Assembly: GCA_018268355.1 (NCBI GenBank)
Contig: JAFDWR010000001.1
Span: 415,797-479,796 of the forward strand
Origin: Armatimonadota bacterium
Lineage (GTDB): Bacteria > Armatimonadota > Fimbriimonadia > Fimbriimonadales > Fimbriimonadaceae
Length of the DNA stretch: 64,000 nucleotides
Direction of reading: 5' to 3'
A program made the position numbers and the translations under genes. Each line of letters begins with the position of its first letter. Position 1 is the stretch's first letter. Below, in pieces: positions 9,120 to 16,372 of this stretch. Under the pieces are notes generated by a model. That model was not told where the DNA came from. It worked only from the letters and a program-made list of their open reading frames with translations, and searched no databases.

Positions 9120-9989
9120 ATGCGCCCGTCCACATTTTTGCTCGCCGCTCTCTCGAGTTTTGCCCTGTTCGGCATGAGAGGGGCCGGGGTTGAGATCGCT
9201 CGAAACTACACGAAGGGCGAGAAGATCGCTTACACGACGAAGATCGTGATGGTCGACAAGGAGGAGACTCCGGAAGGGCCGGACGAATCCAAGACGACCT
9301 ACAAGGGCACGCGCACGCTCGAGGTGAAGGAGTCCGACGATAAGGGTGTCCAAATCGAAGACGTCGCAGTGATGACGGACCTCGAATCAAGTGACCCCGA
9401 CGATAAGCTCACCGACGAGGACAAGACGCCTTCGCGCTACCTTGTCACCACCGACAAGCTGCACACCAAGCTCGAGAAGAAGGACCTTGATGCGGTCGAC
9501 CCGTCGAAGATGGACCCCGATGACGTCGCCTATGAGGTTCTTGACGAGCTTCACTACGCGGGTCTCGACCCGGATTTCGACATCTTCACGCGCATGCCCG
9601 ATGCCGCGGTTGAGAAGGGCGCAACGTGGGACGTGGTCATCCCGAAGAGCATCTACCGCTATTCAGAGGACCAGAAGCTCCAGGCGACCTTTGATGGCAC
9701 CGAAGACCGGGATGGAAAGACCTTCAATGTCGTGAAGATCAAGGGCACGATCAAGGTTGAGCCCGACTTTGACGAAGTCGCGAAGAAGCTGGGCGACAAG
9801 GGCCGCGAGTGGGTGGATTCGTTCAAGGCCGCCGGGACCATCGAGATTGAAACCAAGGTGCTTCTCGATCAAAAATCCGGTGCTCTTGAGACCGCTTCGG
9901 TTCGTCACCTGATGGTCATGAAGAGCACCGGTACAACTCAGTTTCGGTATGAGTCGACCTATCTTTACGAGCTGACCCGCAAGGATTAA
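9120..9989 (+). CDS. secreted hypothetical protein, third of a tandem paralogue set
   Basis: 289 residues. The ATG at 9120 is preceded by GGAG at 7-base spacing, which decides the start over an in-frame ATG at 9102. Signal peptide about residues 1-23. Shared family blocks are SSDPDDKLTDED, KGATWDVVIPKS, EDQKLQATFDGT and KIKGTIKVEPDFDEVAKKLG. It has the same length as the upstream paralogue, suggesting duplication. The last 4 bases overlap the convergent tatA-like gene. No catalytic motif is seen; a role in envelope or ligand binding is possible but unsupported. Confidence 0.75.
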   Translation: MRPSTFLLAALSSFALFGMRGAGVEIARNYTKGEKIAYTTKIVMVDKEETPEGPDESKTTYKGTRTLEVKESDDKGVQIEDVAVMTDLESSDPDDKLTDEDKTPSRYLVTTDKLHTKLEKKDLDAVDPSKMDPDDVAYEVLDELHYAGLDPDFDIFTRMPDAAVEKGATWDVVIPKSIYRYSEDQKLQATFDGTEDRDGKTFNVVKIKGTIKVEPDFDEVAKKLGDKGREWVDSFKAAGTIEIETKVLLDQKSGALETASVRHLMVMKSTGTTQFRYESTYLYELTRKD

Positions 9990-10243
9990 CTGCTGGTTCG
10001 GGGCTGAGTCTCGGCCTTGGCTTCCGCGGACGGCTCTGCCGTCGGTTCGGCGGCATTCTTGATCTCGTCCGCGTGGGCCTGAAGCTGCTTTTTGCCTTCT
10101 TCGAGACCACGCTGGAGTTCGCCGACGCCACGGCCAACGCCGCGCATTAGCTCGGGTATCTTTTGGCCGCCGAAAAGGATGATGGCGAGCACAATGATGC
10201 CGATCCAAAGCTCAGGCCCAGAAAGGGCAAGGCTGTTCAGCAT
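9986..10243 (-). CDS. tatA: TatA/E-like twin-arginine translocase subunit
   Basis: 85 residues. An N-terminal transmembrane helix (about residues 10-25, WIGIIVLAIILFGG) is followed by the hinge FGGQKIPELMRGVGRGVGE, the TatA signature, then an amphipathic helix and a charged Ala/Glu-rich tail. TatA oligomers form the pore that exports folded proteins. It lies 2 bases downstream of a second, very similar gene. No tatC is present in the window. Confidence 0.9.
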   Translation of the reverse strand: MLNSLALSGPELWIGIIVLAIILFGGQKIPELMRGVGRGVGELQRGLEEGKKQLQAHADEIKNAAEPTAEPSAEAKAETQPRTSS

Positions 10244-10245
10244 AG

Positions 10246-10464
10246 CTACTTAGCCTCCTTTTCTTCCTTTTCGTCCTTTTCGTCCTTCTTGATGCCTTCT
10301 TTGCCTTCGCGGAGCCCATTTTGGAGCTCACCCACTCCTCGTCCGACGCCGCGCATCAGTTCGGGGATCTTGCTTCCGCCAAACATGAGGATGATGAGAA
10401 CGATGATGCCAATCCACATCCATTGTCCGGCCATGCCTAGGGTTGTTAAGTTCGAAAAGTGCAC
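10246..10464 (-). CDS. tatA: TatA/E-like twin-arginine translocase subunit (second copy)
   Basis: 72 residues with the same architecture: membrane helix WMWIGIIVLIILMFGG, then the FGGSKIPELMRGVGRGVGEL hinge, then a very Lys/Glu-rich tail. The start used is MHFSNLTT; an internal Met (MAGQWMW) is an alternative start that would shorten the periplasmic N-tail to a more typical length. The shared hinge with the neighbouring copy indicates tandem duplication. Confidence 0.88.
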   Translation of the reverse strand: MHFSNLTTLGMAGQWMWIGIIVLIILMFGGSKIPELMRGVGRGVGELQNGLREGKEGIKKDEKDEKEEKEAK

Positions 10465-10510
10465 TTGATATAGCTCCTATTTAGATAGACGTATGAATGA
10501 CGACGAATGC

Positions 10511-11194
10511 TCAGTTCTCCTTTGTGGTGGAGAAAGAGCGCTTGGTGTTGATCGGGACGCGCTTGCCGTTCTTGATCAAGCCGACCTCGCCCATGATCGG
10601 GGCGACGAACCAGCCTCGCGATTGATTGATCCAGAGCATCTTGAACTTTGGGCTCTCCGCGGTGACTTCCTTGTAGGGTTCGGCGCCGTTCTTCGTTGTC
10701 TCGGGCTTCTCAAAAAAGGCGACAGTGTCGGTGGACTTGATGTCGGTGAGCTTCTTGCCCGCGATGTCCGAGTTGTACCAAAGGCCGGTGTTCGGCTGAT
10801 CGGGAATCGTGCAGCTAAACGGTTCGGAGTCAATGCCAAACATCCGCGCTGCCTCCTCGTCATCTTTGCCACGGCTGGACTTCTTGATCTTCTCGAGCTC
10901 AGGAGCAAGGTCGTCCTGCCACGTCGCCGCCGCCGGGGTCATGCCGTTGTGGCCCTCGCTATAGGAGCGCAAGGCCGTCTGCAATCGTTCCAACTTCATC
11001 GCGCAACCCGCGAGAGGCAGCGCTTGCTTGAAGGCGTTCAGACCGAAAAGGGTCAACGCGATGACGCCTCCGCAACAGAGGACAACGATCGTGATGACGA
11101 TGCCCCACAGCAAGCGGTTGTTCGATCGTGCCGGCATCGGGGGCTGCATCATTCCGGGATTCTGGAAAGGAGGCGGCGTTTGCATTAGGCACAT
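10511..11194 (-). CDS. membrane-anchored hypothetical protein
   Basis: 227 residues. A Pro/Met-rich cytoplasmic N-terminus (about 1-28) precedes one transmembrane helix (about 29-52, LLWGIVITIVVLCCGGVIAL) and an extracytoplasmic domain of about 170 residues without a recognised motif. GGGAG lies just upstream of the first ATG, but the second in-frame ATG at 11185 is also possible. This tail-helix-domain layout resembles DUF4190-like or DUF4339-associated proteins, but I cannot name the family. Confidence 0.65.
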   Translation of the reverse strand: MCLMQTPPPFQNPGMMQPPMPARSNNRLLWGIVITIVVLCCGGVIALTLFGLNAFKQALPLAGCAMKLERLQTALRSYSEGHNGMTPAAATWQDDLAPELEKIKKSSRGKDDEEAARMFGIDSEPFSCTIPDQPNTGLWYNSDIAGKKLTDIKSTDTVAFFEKPETTKNGAEPYKEVTAESPKFKMLWINQSRGWFVAPIMGEVGLIKNGKRVPINTKRSFSTTKEN

Positions 11195-11248
11195 TGTACT
11201 CCCGGGGCTTGCGCAATGAGGGCCGAAGGCCTTACATTGAGTCTAGCC

Positions 11249-11842
11249 ATGGACGAACTGGACCCCAGCCGTGAGGAGCGCAACCAGAAGATCAACGATC
11301 TTCTTGAGCGGTTGGACCTCCACTCTCCGGGCGAGCGGGGCCACGCCAAGCGGGTGGCCATCTACAGCGTGGCGATTGGCGAAGAGCTGGGTTTGTCCGA
11401 CGAGAGGATGCTGCTGCTTCGGTACGCGGCGGAGCTGCACGACCTCGGCAAAGTTCGGGTGGATCGAAGCCTTCTAGAGAAGCTCGGTCAGCTTTCGGAC
11501 GATGAAATCGAAGAGATGCACGCCCACGCGACGCGGGCCGAATCTGCCCTCGCCGAGCATCCGTGGCTGGATGCCTGCCGGAACTTGATTCGCCATCACC
11601 ACGAGCGCTGGGATGGTGCGGGTTACCCGGATGGGCTGAGCGGGGAAGATATCCCATTGGAATCGCGGATCATCAACCTCGCTGAGACCTTCGACGTCCT
11701 CATGATGCGCGAAGGCGACGCCGTCCTTATCGAGGACCTCGCCCTCGCCGAAATTGAGCACTGCGCAGGGTCGCAATTTGACCCCAAGGTGGCAGAAGCG
11801 TTCTTCAAGGTGCAGCCGAAGATCCAGCTCCTCGTCATCTGA
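11249..11842 (+). CDS. single-domain HD-GYP-type phosphohydrolase
   Basis: 197 residues consisting almost only of an HD-GYP domain, the family that degrades cyclic di-GMP. Visible motifs are LHDLGK (about 62-67), HAHATRAE, and HHERWDGAGYPDGL (about 116-129) followed by GEDIPLESRI. The usual VADxFDALT metal-ligand segment reads LAETFDVLM, so one Asp is replaced by Glu and the conserved RPYR is missing. Activity may therefore be altered. No receiver or sensor domain is attached. A start at 11216 would add 11 residues; 11249 is preferred because the HD fold begins soon after. Confidence 0.82.
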   Translation: MDELDPSREERNQKINDLLERLDLHSPGERGHAKRVAIYSVAIGEELGLSDERMLLLRYAAELHDLGKVRVDRSLLEKLGQLSDDEIEEMHAHATRAESALAEHPWLDACRNLIRHHHERWDGAGYPDGLSGEDIPLESRIINLAETFDVLMMREGDAVLIEDLALAEIEHCAGSQFDPKVAEAFFKVQPKIQLLVI

Positions 11843-11869
11843 GTTCCGCGCAGGTATTCTCAGGAGGCC

Positions 11870-12829
11870 ATGATGACCCTGCAAGAGATGATCCGACGCC
11901 TTGACGACTATTGGTCGGGGCAAGGTTGCGCGATCTTGCAGCCCTACGACGTTGAGGTTGGTGCAGGGACGATGCATCCTGCGACGACCCTGCGCGTGCT
12001 TGGACCCGAGCCATGGAACGTTGCTTACATCCAGCCCTCACGACGTCCCGCTGACGGTCGATACACCCGCAACCCCCAGCGAAACCAACGCTACTACCAG
12101 TACCAGGTCATCATGAAGCCGAGTCCCGACAACATCGTGGACCTCTACATGGGCTCGCTCGACGCGCTTGGCTTTGACACGAGCAAGAACGACGTTCGCC
12201 TCGTTGAGGACGACTGGGAGAGCCAGGCCGCCGGTGCGAGTGGCGTGGGCTGGGAGGTCTGGGTCAATGGCGCGGAGATCACGCAGTTCACGTTCTTCCA
12301 GCAGATGGGTGGTTTCGAATGCAACCCAGTCTGCGCGGAGATCACCTACGGTCCCGAGCGGCTTTGCCTGATGCTCAACGATCAAAAGGGGTTCTGGACC
12401 GACCTCCAATGGGCGCCCGGTTTGAGCTACCGCGACGTTGATTTCCAGCAGGAGATGCAACAGAATGTCTACAACTTTGAAGTTGCCTCGACGGACCTGC
12501 TGTTCCAACTCTTTGACCTCTATGAAGCGGAGTCTAAGCGCACGATCGAGACTTCGGTCTTCTGGGACGGAACCCAGGGCATCCTCACCACGAACCCGCT
12601 GGAAGGCGCGAAGAGTGACCTGCCAAAGAACGTCGGTCCCGCCGCGCTGGTCTATCCTGCGCTGGATCTCGCGCTCAAGTGCTCTCACATCTTCAACCTC
12701 CTCGACGCCCGAGGAGCGGTAGGCGTGACCCAGCGCGCGGCCTATATCAACCGGATCCGTGCCCGGGTTCGCGCGTGTTGCCAGAAGCACCTCGATCAGT
12801 ACGCTGAGCCCAGCAGCAAGAAGAAATGA
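11870..12829 (+). CDS. glyQ: glycyl-tRNA synthetase alpha subunit
   Basis: The 319-residue catalytic alpha chain of the alpha2beta2 class IIc glycyl-tRNA synthetase. The highly conserved N-terminus is visible (YWSGQGCAILQPYD, then GAGTMHPATTLR, QPSRRPADGRY and NPQRNQRYYQYQVI), as are the WEVWVNGAEITQFTFFQQ and CNPVCAEITYG blocks. The beta chain gene (glyS) is not in this window, so the usual glyQS pairing is broken. AGGAGG precedes the first ATG, and TATTCT lies 9 bases before it. The stop overlaps the next start (ATGA). Confidence 0.97.
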   Translation: MMTLQEMIRRLDDYWSGQGCAILQPYDVEVGAGTMHPATTLRVLGPEPWNVAYIQPSRRPADGRYTRNPQRNQRYYQYQVIMKPSPDNIVDLYMGSLDALGFDTSKNDVRLVEDDWESQAAGASGVGWEVWVNGAEITQFTFFQQMGGFECNPVCAEITYGPERLCLMLNDQKGFWTDLQWAPGLSYRDVDFQQEMQQNVYNFEVASTDLLFQLFDLYEAESKRTIETSVFWDGTQGILTTNPLEGAKSDLPKNVGPAALVYPALDLALKCSHIFNLLDARGAVGVTQRAAYINRIRARVRACCQKHLDQYAEPSSKKK

Positions 12830-13629
12830 GCGTCCTCCTGAGGAAGTGGCGAGCGGTCTTTTCCATCTACTTTCAAGACGGACTCGCTTACCGTGCCTCA
12901 GGGCTGATCTGGATTCTCACCGACTGCGTCACCGCGCTGACGATGCCGCTCGTTTGGGCGCGATCATCGAGCATCGGCGGGGGAATCGGCGGCTACAACC
13001 TCGGCGGGATCGTCCTCTACTACCTCGTCATGCTGATGGTGGGCAGCTTTGTTACCAGCCACATGATGTGGGAGGCGGCGATGGAAATCAAGGATGGCGC
13101 TTTCTCCGCCCAACTCATCCGTCCGATCGGCTACCTGCAGTTCATGTTCCTGCGCAACCTGAGCTGGCGGATCATCCGATTTAGCCTCTTCCTCCCGTTC
13201 GCGCTGCTCTTCATCTTTGCCTATCGCGGCTACCTGAGCGACATCCATCTGAACCTGGGCTGGGAGTTTTGGGCCTCGCTGGTGCTCGGCCACCTCGTCA
13301 GCTTCTTCTTTGTGATGATGATGGCGATGCTCGCCCTGTTTGTGCAGGAGGCGATGGCGATCTTTGAGCTGTATTACATCCCGATGCTCTTCCTCTCGGG
13401 GCAGATCTTTCCCGTCGACGTCTTGCCGACTTGGGCAGCAAAGGTGAGCCGCCTGCTGCCGTTCTACTACACGACCGGCGCTCCGAGCGAAATCGCGGTC
13501 GGACGGCTGACGGGCCCCGCGATCCAGCAAAGCCTGCTCTTCCAGGCGGGCTATGTCGTCGCGACGTACCTCGTGGGCCGATGGCTGTGGAAGAAGGGCT
13601 TGCCGTATTACACCGGCGTGGGCATGTAG
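12826..13629 (+). CDS. ABC-2 type transporter permease
   Basis: 267 residues with six predicted membrane segments and the topology of the ABC-2 permease family. The conserved FLSGQIFPVDVLP segment lies before the fifth helix (about 186-198) and LPFYYTTGAPSEI follows it. It overlaps glyQ by 4 bases (ATGA), so it is probably co-translated with it, although no functional link is known. No ATPase or partner permease gene is nearby, so it must pair with proteins encoded elsewhere. Substrate unknown. Confidence 0.85.
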   Translation: MSVLLRKWRAVFSIYFQDGLAYRASGLIWILTDCVTALTMPLVWARSSSIGGGIGGYNLGGIVLYYLVMLMVGSFVTSHMMWEAAMEIKDGAFSAQLIRPIGYLQFMFLRNLSWRIIRFSLFLPFALLFIFAYRGYLSDIHLNLGWEFWASLVLGHLVSFFFVMMMAMLALFVQEAMAIFELYYIPMLFLSGQIFPVDVLPTWAAKVSRLLPFYYTTGAPSEIAVGRLTGPAIQQSLLFQAGYVVATYLVGRWLWKKGLPYYTGVGM

Positions 13630-13745
13630 TCAGATTTGACGATTCTTCGTTCCTGATGTTGGTGAGCGGCGGAGTTCATCAGGCCTGCCCAATCGTCAAC
13701 AAATCGAACCAATTCGCCGGTCGGCTCGCGCCGAAGAATGGAGTC

Positions 13746-14549
13746 ATGCGACGCGCCTTCACGCTGATCGAACTCCTCGTGGTGATTGCCATCATCGCCA
13801 TCCTTGCCGCGATCCTCTTCCCGGTGTTTGCCGCAGCGAAGAAGTCGGGCAAGAAGACGGTAAGCCTGAGCAACCTGAAGCAGGTCAGCACCGCGTCGAT
13901 CCTTTATGCGGGCGACTATGACGACACGACGGTGCCGCTCTATCACTATTCGCCCGGCGACCTGTCGCTCCCGACGACCCAGGGCTTCTACTACTGGCCG
14001 GTGCTCATGCTCCCCTACACGAAGTCGGAGGCGGTCTTCCTTTGCCCCGAGGATCGCGACGACGACCGAACGGTTGGCGACGGCACTTACGGCCGGTTTG
14101 ACCTGCGCAGCACCTACCACCTCTATTCGGTGGGCTTCGCGCCAAGCTACGGCTATAACTACCGCTATCTGAACATCCGGACTGACCTCGCCGCGCCGGG
14201 GCCGAACGGATTGCCGTTCTATTACGGCGGCGTCAGCCTCACCTTTGCCGCTGCCCCTGCCGAGACGGTTCAGTTCGCCGAGTCCACCGCGAAGAACCTC
14301 ACCCCTCCTGGTTCGCCCGCACCGATCACCTCGACGATGGGCTACTCGCGCATTGAGCCGCCGGGCCGCTGGAATGCCTCGGTGAGCTATCCGGACGCAA
14401 GGAGTCAAGGTCAGCTTTGGGGCCGATTTGACCCGAAGACGGTCATCGTCGGCTGGCTCGATGGCCATGCCAAGGTGCGGGCGATCCAGGCCCTGCGTGG
14501 TCCTGCCGCAAGCGTGGATCAATACTGGAACGGTGGCCCGATTAACTAG
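13746..14549 (+). CDS. type II secretion/prepilin-like protein with N-terminal methylation motif
   Basis: 267 residues. The N-terminus is a textbook class III prepilin motif: [20 protein letters not shown], cleaved after Ala4-type leader with Glu at mature position 5. It is followed by FPVFAAAKK and the NLKQVSTASILYAGDYDD helix-end pattern typical of the abundant prepilin-like proteins of Armatimonadota and Planctomycetota. The C-terminus has the VGWLDGHAKVRAI motif. It is likely exported and assembled at the envelope; the specific role is unknown. A longer upstream extension overlaps the permease and is rejected. Confidence 0.88.
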   Translation: MRRAFTLIELLVVIAIIAILAAILFPVFAAAKKSGKKTVSLSNLKQVSTASILYAGDYDDTTVPLYHYSPGDLSLPTTQGFYYWPVLMLPYTKSEAVFLCPEDRDDDRTVGDGTYGRFDLRSTYHLYSVGFAPSYGYNYRYLNIRTDLAAPGPNGLPFYYGGVSLTFAAAPAETVQFAESTAKNLTPPGSPAPITSTMGYSRIEPPGRWNASVSYPDARSQGQLWGRFDPKTVIVGWLDGHAKVRAIQALRGPAASVDQYWNGGPIN

Positions 14550-14557
14550 TTGTCCGG

Positions 14558-14563
14558 TAAATT
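14558..14563 (+). promoter_or_regulatory. -10 element, leaderless start
   Basis: TAAATT lies exactly 6 bases before the ATG at 14570 and no Shine-Dalgarno is present. Confidence 0.45.
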
Positions 14564-14569
14564 GGGCGC

Positions 14570-15313
14570 ATGTCGAACCGACGTGTCCTCGTCACTGGAT
14601 CTTCTCGCGGTATTGGCCGGAGCATCGCGATACGGCTTGCCGCCGAGGGCTGGAACGTAGCCCTGCACTATGTGTCGCACTCCGCGGACGCCTCGGCAGT
14701 GGAGAAGACGATTGGAAGTCGGGCGAGCGGCTGCTATGAGGCGGACCTTGCCCAGCCCGGCGCGGCGAAGGACCTCTTCCATCGCGCTCTCAAGGACGGC
14801 CCCCTCGATGCGGTGGTGAACAACGCCGGTATTTACATGCCGCTCGACTTTGTTGGCGCTGGCGATGCCGCGTTCGAGGCGAACTGGCGGCGCACCTTTG
14901 CGGTGAACTTCGATGCCCCGGTTGAGCTCATCCGTGCGGCGACCAAGTACTTTGCCGAAAAGGGTGGCGGTCGCATCTTGAATGTTGCCAGCCGGGTCGG
15001 ATTCAAGGGCGAAGGCGGTGCCGCGCTCTATGCGGCGAGTAAGGCGGCCCTGATCAACCTCACCCGCAGCTTGGCGGTCGAACTTGCGCCGAAGAACATT
15101 CAGCTTTTTGGCATCGCTCCCGGCTGGGTGGAGACCGCGATGGCCCGTGACGGCATGGACAACCGCCTCGAGGAGATCCTTAGCACGATCCCCGCGGGAC
15201 GAATGGCTTCGCCCGAGGATTGCGCGGCGGCATCGGCCTATTTGCTCTCCGATGACTCCAAGTATCTCTCCGGCGTGATCATCGACATCAACGGCGCGAG
15301 CTACTTCCATTAA
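14570..15313 (+). CDS. short-chain dehydrogenase/reductase (FabG-like)
   Basis: 247 residues with the classical SDR layout: TGSSRGIG cofactor loop (9-16), NNAG (84-87), catalytic Ser141 in NVAS, and Tyr154/Lys158 in YAASK. The GWVETAMA and YLSGVIIDINGA segments are typical of FabG-type 3-oxoacyl reductases, but many SDRs with this pattern act on other substrates and no fatty-acid genes are nearby. It is monocistronic, with a TAAATT -10 immediately upstream. Confidence 0.88.
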   Translation: MSNRRVLVTGSSRGIGRSIAIRLAAEGWNVALHYVSHSADASAVEKTIGSRASGCYEADLAQPGAAKDLFHRALKDGPLDAVVNNAGIYMPLDFVGAGDAAFEANWRRTFAVNFDAPVELIRAATKYFAEKGGGRILNVASRVGFKGEGGAALYAASKAALINLTRSLAVELAPKNIQLFGIAPGWVETAMARDGMDNRLEEILSTIPAGRMASPEDCAAASAYLLSDDSKYLSGVIIDINGASYFH

Positions 15314-15387
15314 TCGATCCGATTGGCAGTGAATTTCTGAACAATTCGGGCCAATACGGTGTATAAAGAATCAGGAACTACATCGTA

Positions 15388-15508
15388 GATCGCCGAGTCG
15401 GGCTTGCCCGAGCGGGGGAACCAAACTTAGGGGTGAAAGACTTCTGTATTTGAAGTCAAGGGCCAGCTCTCGGCCCGAATCCGACAGCTAACCCCGTAGG
15501 CGTGCGAG
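15388..15508 (+). promoter_or_regulatory. cyclic-di-AMP riboswitch (ydaO-yuaA class)
   Basis: The sequence carries the conserved blocks of the ydaO-yuaA aptamer in the right order. These are a 5' P1 strand with ATCGCC, a first hairpin, AGCGGGGGAACCAAA (15411-15425), GGGGTGAA (15430-15437), a variable hairpin, GGCCCGAATCCGACAGCTAA (15472-15491), then CCCCGTAGGCGT closing P1. This class binds cyclic di-AMP and usually shuts off cell-wall hydrolase or potassium-transport genes. A TATAAA at 15362-15367 is a plausible -10. No such target gene follows. Confidence 0.87.
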
Positions 15509-15717
15509 AGTTGACGAAAAAGCCCTGGGCCGCTTCGGCGGAACTAGGATCGACGGGAAGGACAAAGTTGTTTCGAACGTCGACACTGCAGATTCGGTGA
15601 CAACCGCCCTTGTAGTTGCTCGTGTGGACTGATCTCAAGTCTTGCGGGGCAGCGTTGCCATTCAAACCGTGGGAGGAGAGGCACAACCCACGCGGTTCGT
15701 TAGCACCTCCTGTTGAA
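15509..15717 (+). other. structured non-coding tail of the riboswitch transcript
   Basis: No convincing gene is present here. Visible structure includes a CCGC-TTCG-GCGG tetraloop hairpin (15530-15541), a TCGACG/CGTCGA stem (15549-15554 with 15578-15583), CAAC/GTTG (15601-15618), and a longer hairpin AACCGTGGG with CCCA-CG-CGGTT (15665-15697). The GGAGG at 15672-15676 could instead pair with CCTCC at 15706-15710, so two folds compete. A 32-codon open frame starts at GTG 15502 inside the aptamer's closing stem and ends at 15600, with no good ribosome site. It could be an expression platform, a small RNA or a decayed gene. Confidence 0.5.
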
Positions 15718-15745
15718 CGGCCCCCGCTTTAGGGGGCCGAATTTA
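15718..15745 (+). terminator. intrinsic terminator-like hairpin
   Basis: A perfect 8-bp GC-rich stem (15718-15725 with 15732-15739), a 6-base loop and a weak AT-rich tail. It would end the riboswitch transcript before hisB. Confidence 0.65.
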
Positions 15746-15766
15746 TTCTGGTACCTTGGTGGAACG

Positions 15767-16372
15767 ATGAGCAAAGCAGGAAAGGGGATTCGATACGCCG
15801 AAGTGGAGCGCGAGACCACGGAAACGCGGGTGCGCGTCGTCCTTGACCTTGATGGTGGAACCCGACAAGACGTCAACACCGGAATCCATTTCTTTGACCA
15901 CATGCTCACGCTCCTCGCGTTCCACGGCCGAATCGACATCGGCGTGAGCGCAGAAGGCGACGTCCACGTGGACGATCACCACACCGTGGAAGACGTCGGC
16001 ATCGTCCTCGGCAAGGCCTTGAAGGACGCCCTGAAGGGCGACGAACCAATCGCGCGTTACGGCGACAACTCGACGCCGATGGACGAGACCCTGGTGCTCT
16101 GCTCGCTCGACTTTTCGGGTCGCGGTCGCTTCCTGAAGGACCTGCCCTTCAAGCGCGAGAAGATCGGCGACATGTCCACCGAGTGCGTGACCGAGTTCTT
16201 CCACGCCCTCGCCCAGAATGCCGGTTTGACGCTTCACCTGCGCTGCCTCACCTCGGAGAACGACCACCACCTCGCCGAGGCCTGCTTCAAGGCGGTCGGT
16301 CGAGCGATTTTCTCGGCTACCCGCACGATTGATCGTCGTGGCGCACCTTCCACGAAGGGTGTGATCGATTGA
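15767..16372 (+). CDS. hisB: imidazoleglycerol-phosphate dehydratase
   Basis: The 201-residue enzyme for the sixth step of histidine synthesis. Both Mn-binding His-rich repeats are seen: FFDHMLTLLAFHG with DDHHTVEDVGI in the first half, and ENDHHLAEACFKAVGRAI in the second. The family's RxxxERxTxET start reads RYAEVERETTETRV. The ATG at 15767 has GGTGG upstream and a TACCTT hexamer 9 bases before it, so it may have its own promoter downstream of the terminator. The stop overlaps the TTG start of hisH (TTGA). Confidence 0.96.
   Translation: MSKAGKGIRYAEVERETTETRVRVVLDLDGGTRQDVNTGIHFFDHMLTLLAFHGRIDIGVSAEGDVHVDDHHTVEDVGIVLGKALKDALKGDEPIARYGDNSTPMDETLVLCSLDFSGRGRFLKDLPFKREKIGDMSTECVTEFFHALAQNAGLTLHLRCLTSENDHHLAEACFKAVGRAIFSATRTIDRRGAPSTKGVID

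Noticed and set aside
15456-15686. 76-codon frame on the - strand over the riboswitch
   Set aside because: It is the complement of the structured RNA; no ribosome site, and the conserved bases are explained by the aptamer.
15660-15715. T-box leader or tmRNA fragment
   Set aside because: ACCGCG-like bases occur on the opposite strand only, and neither the T-box stem I nor the tmRNA 3' acceptor and tag frame can be found.
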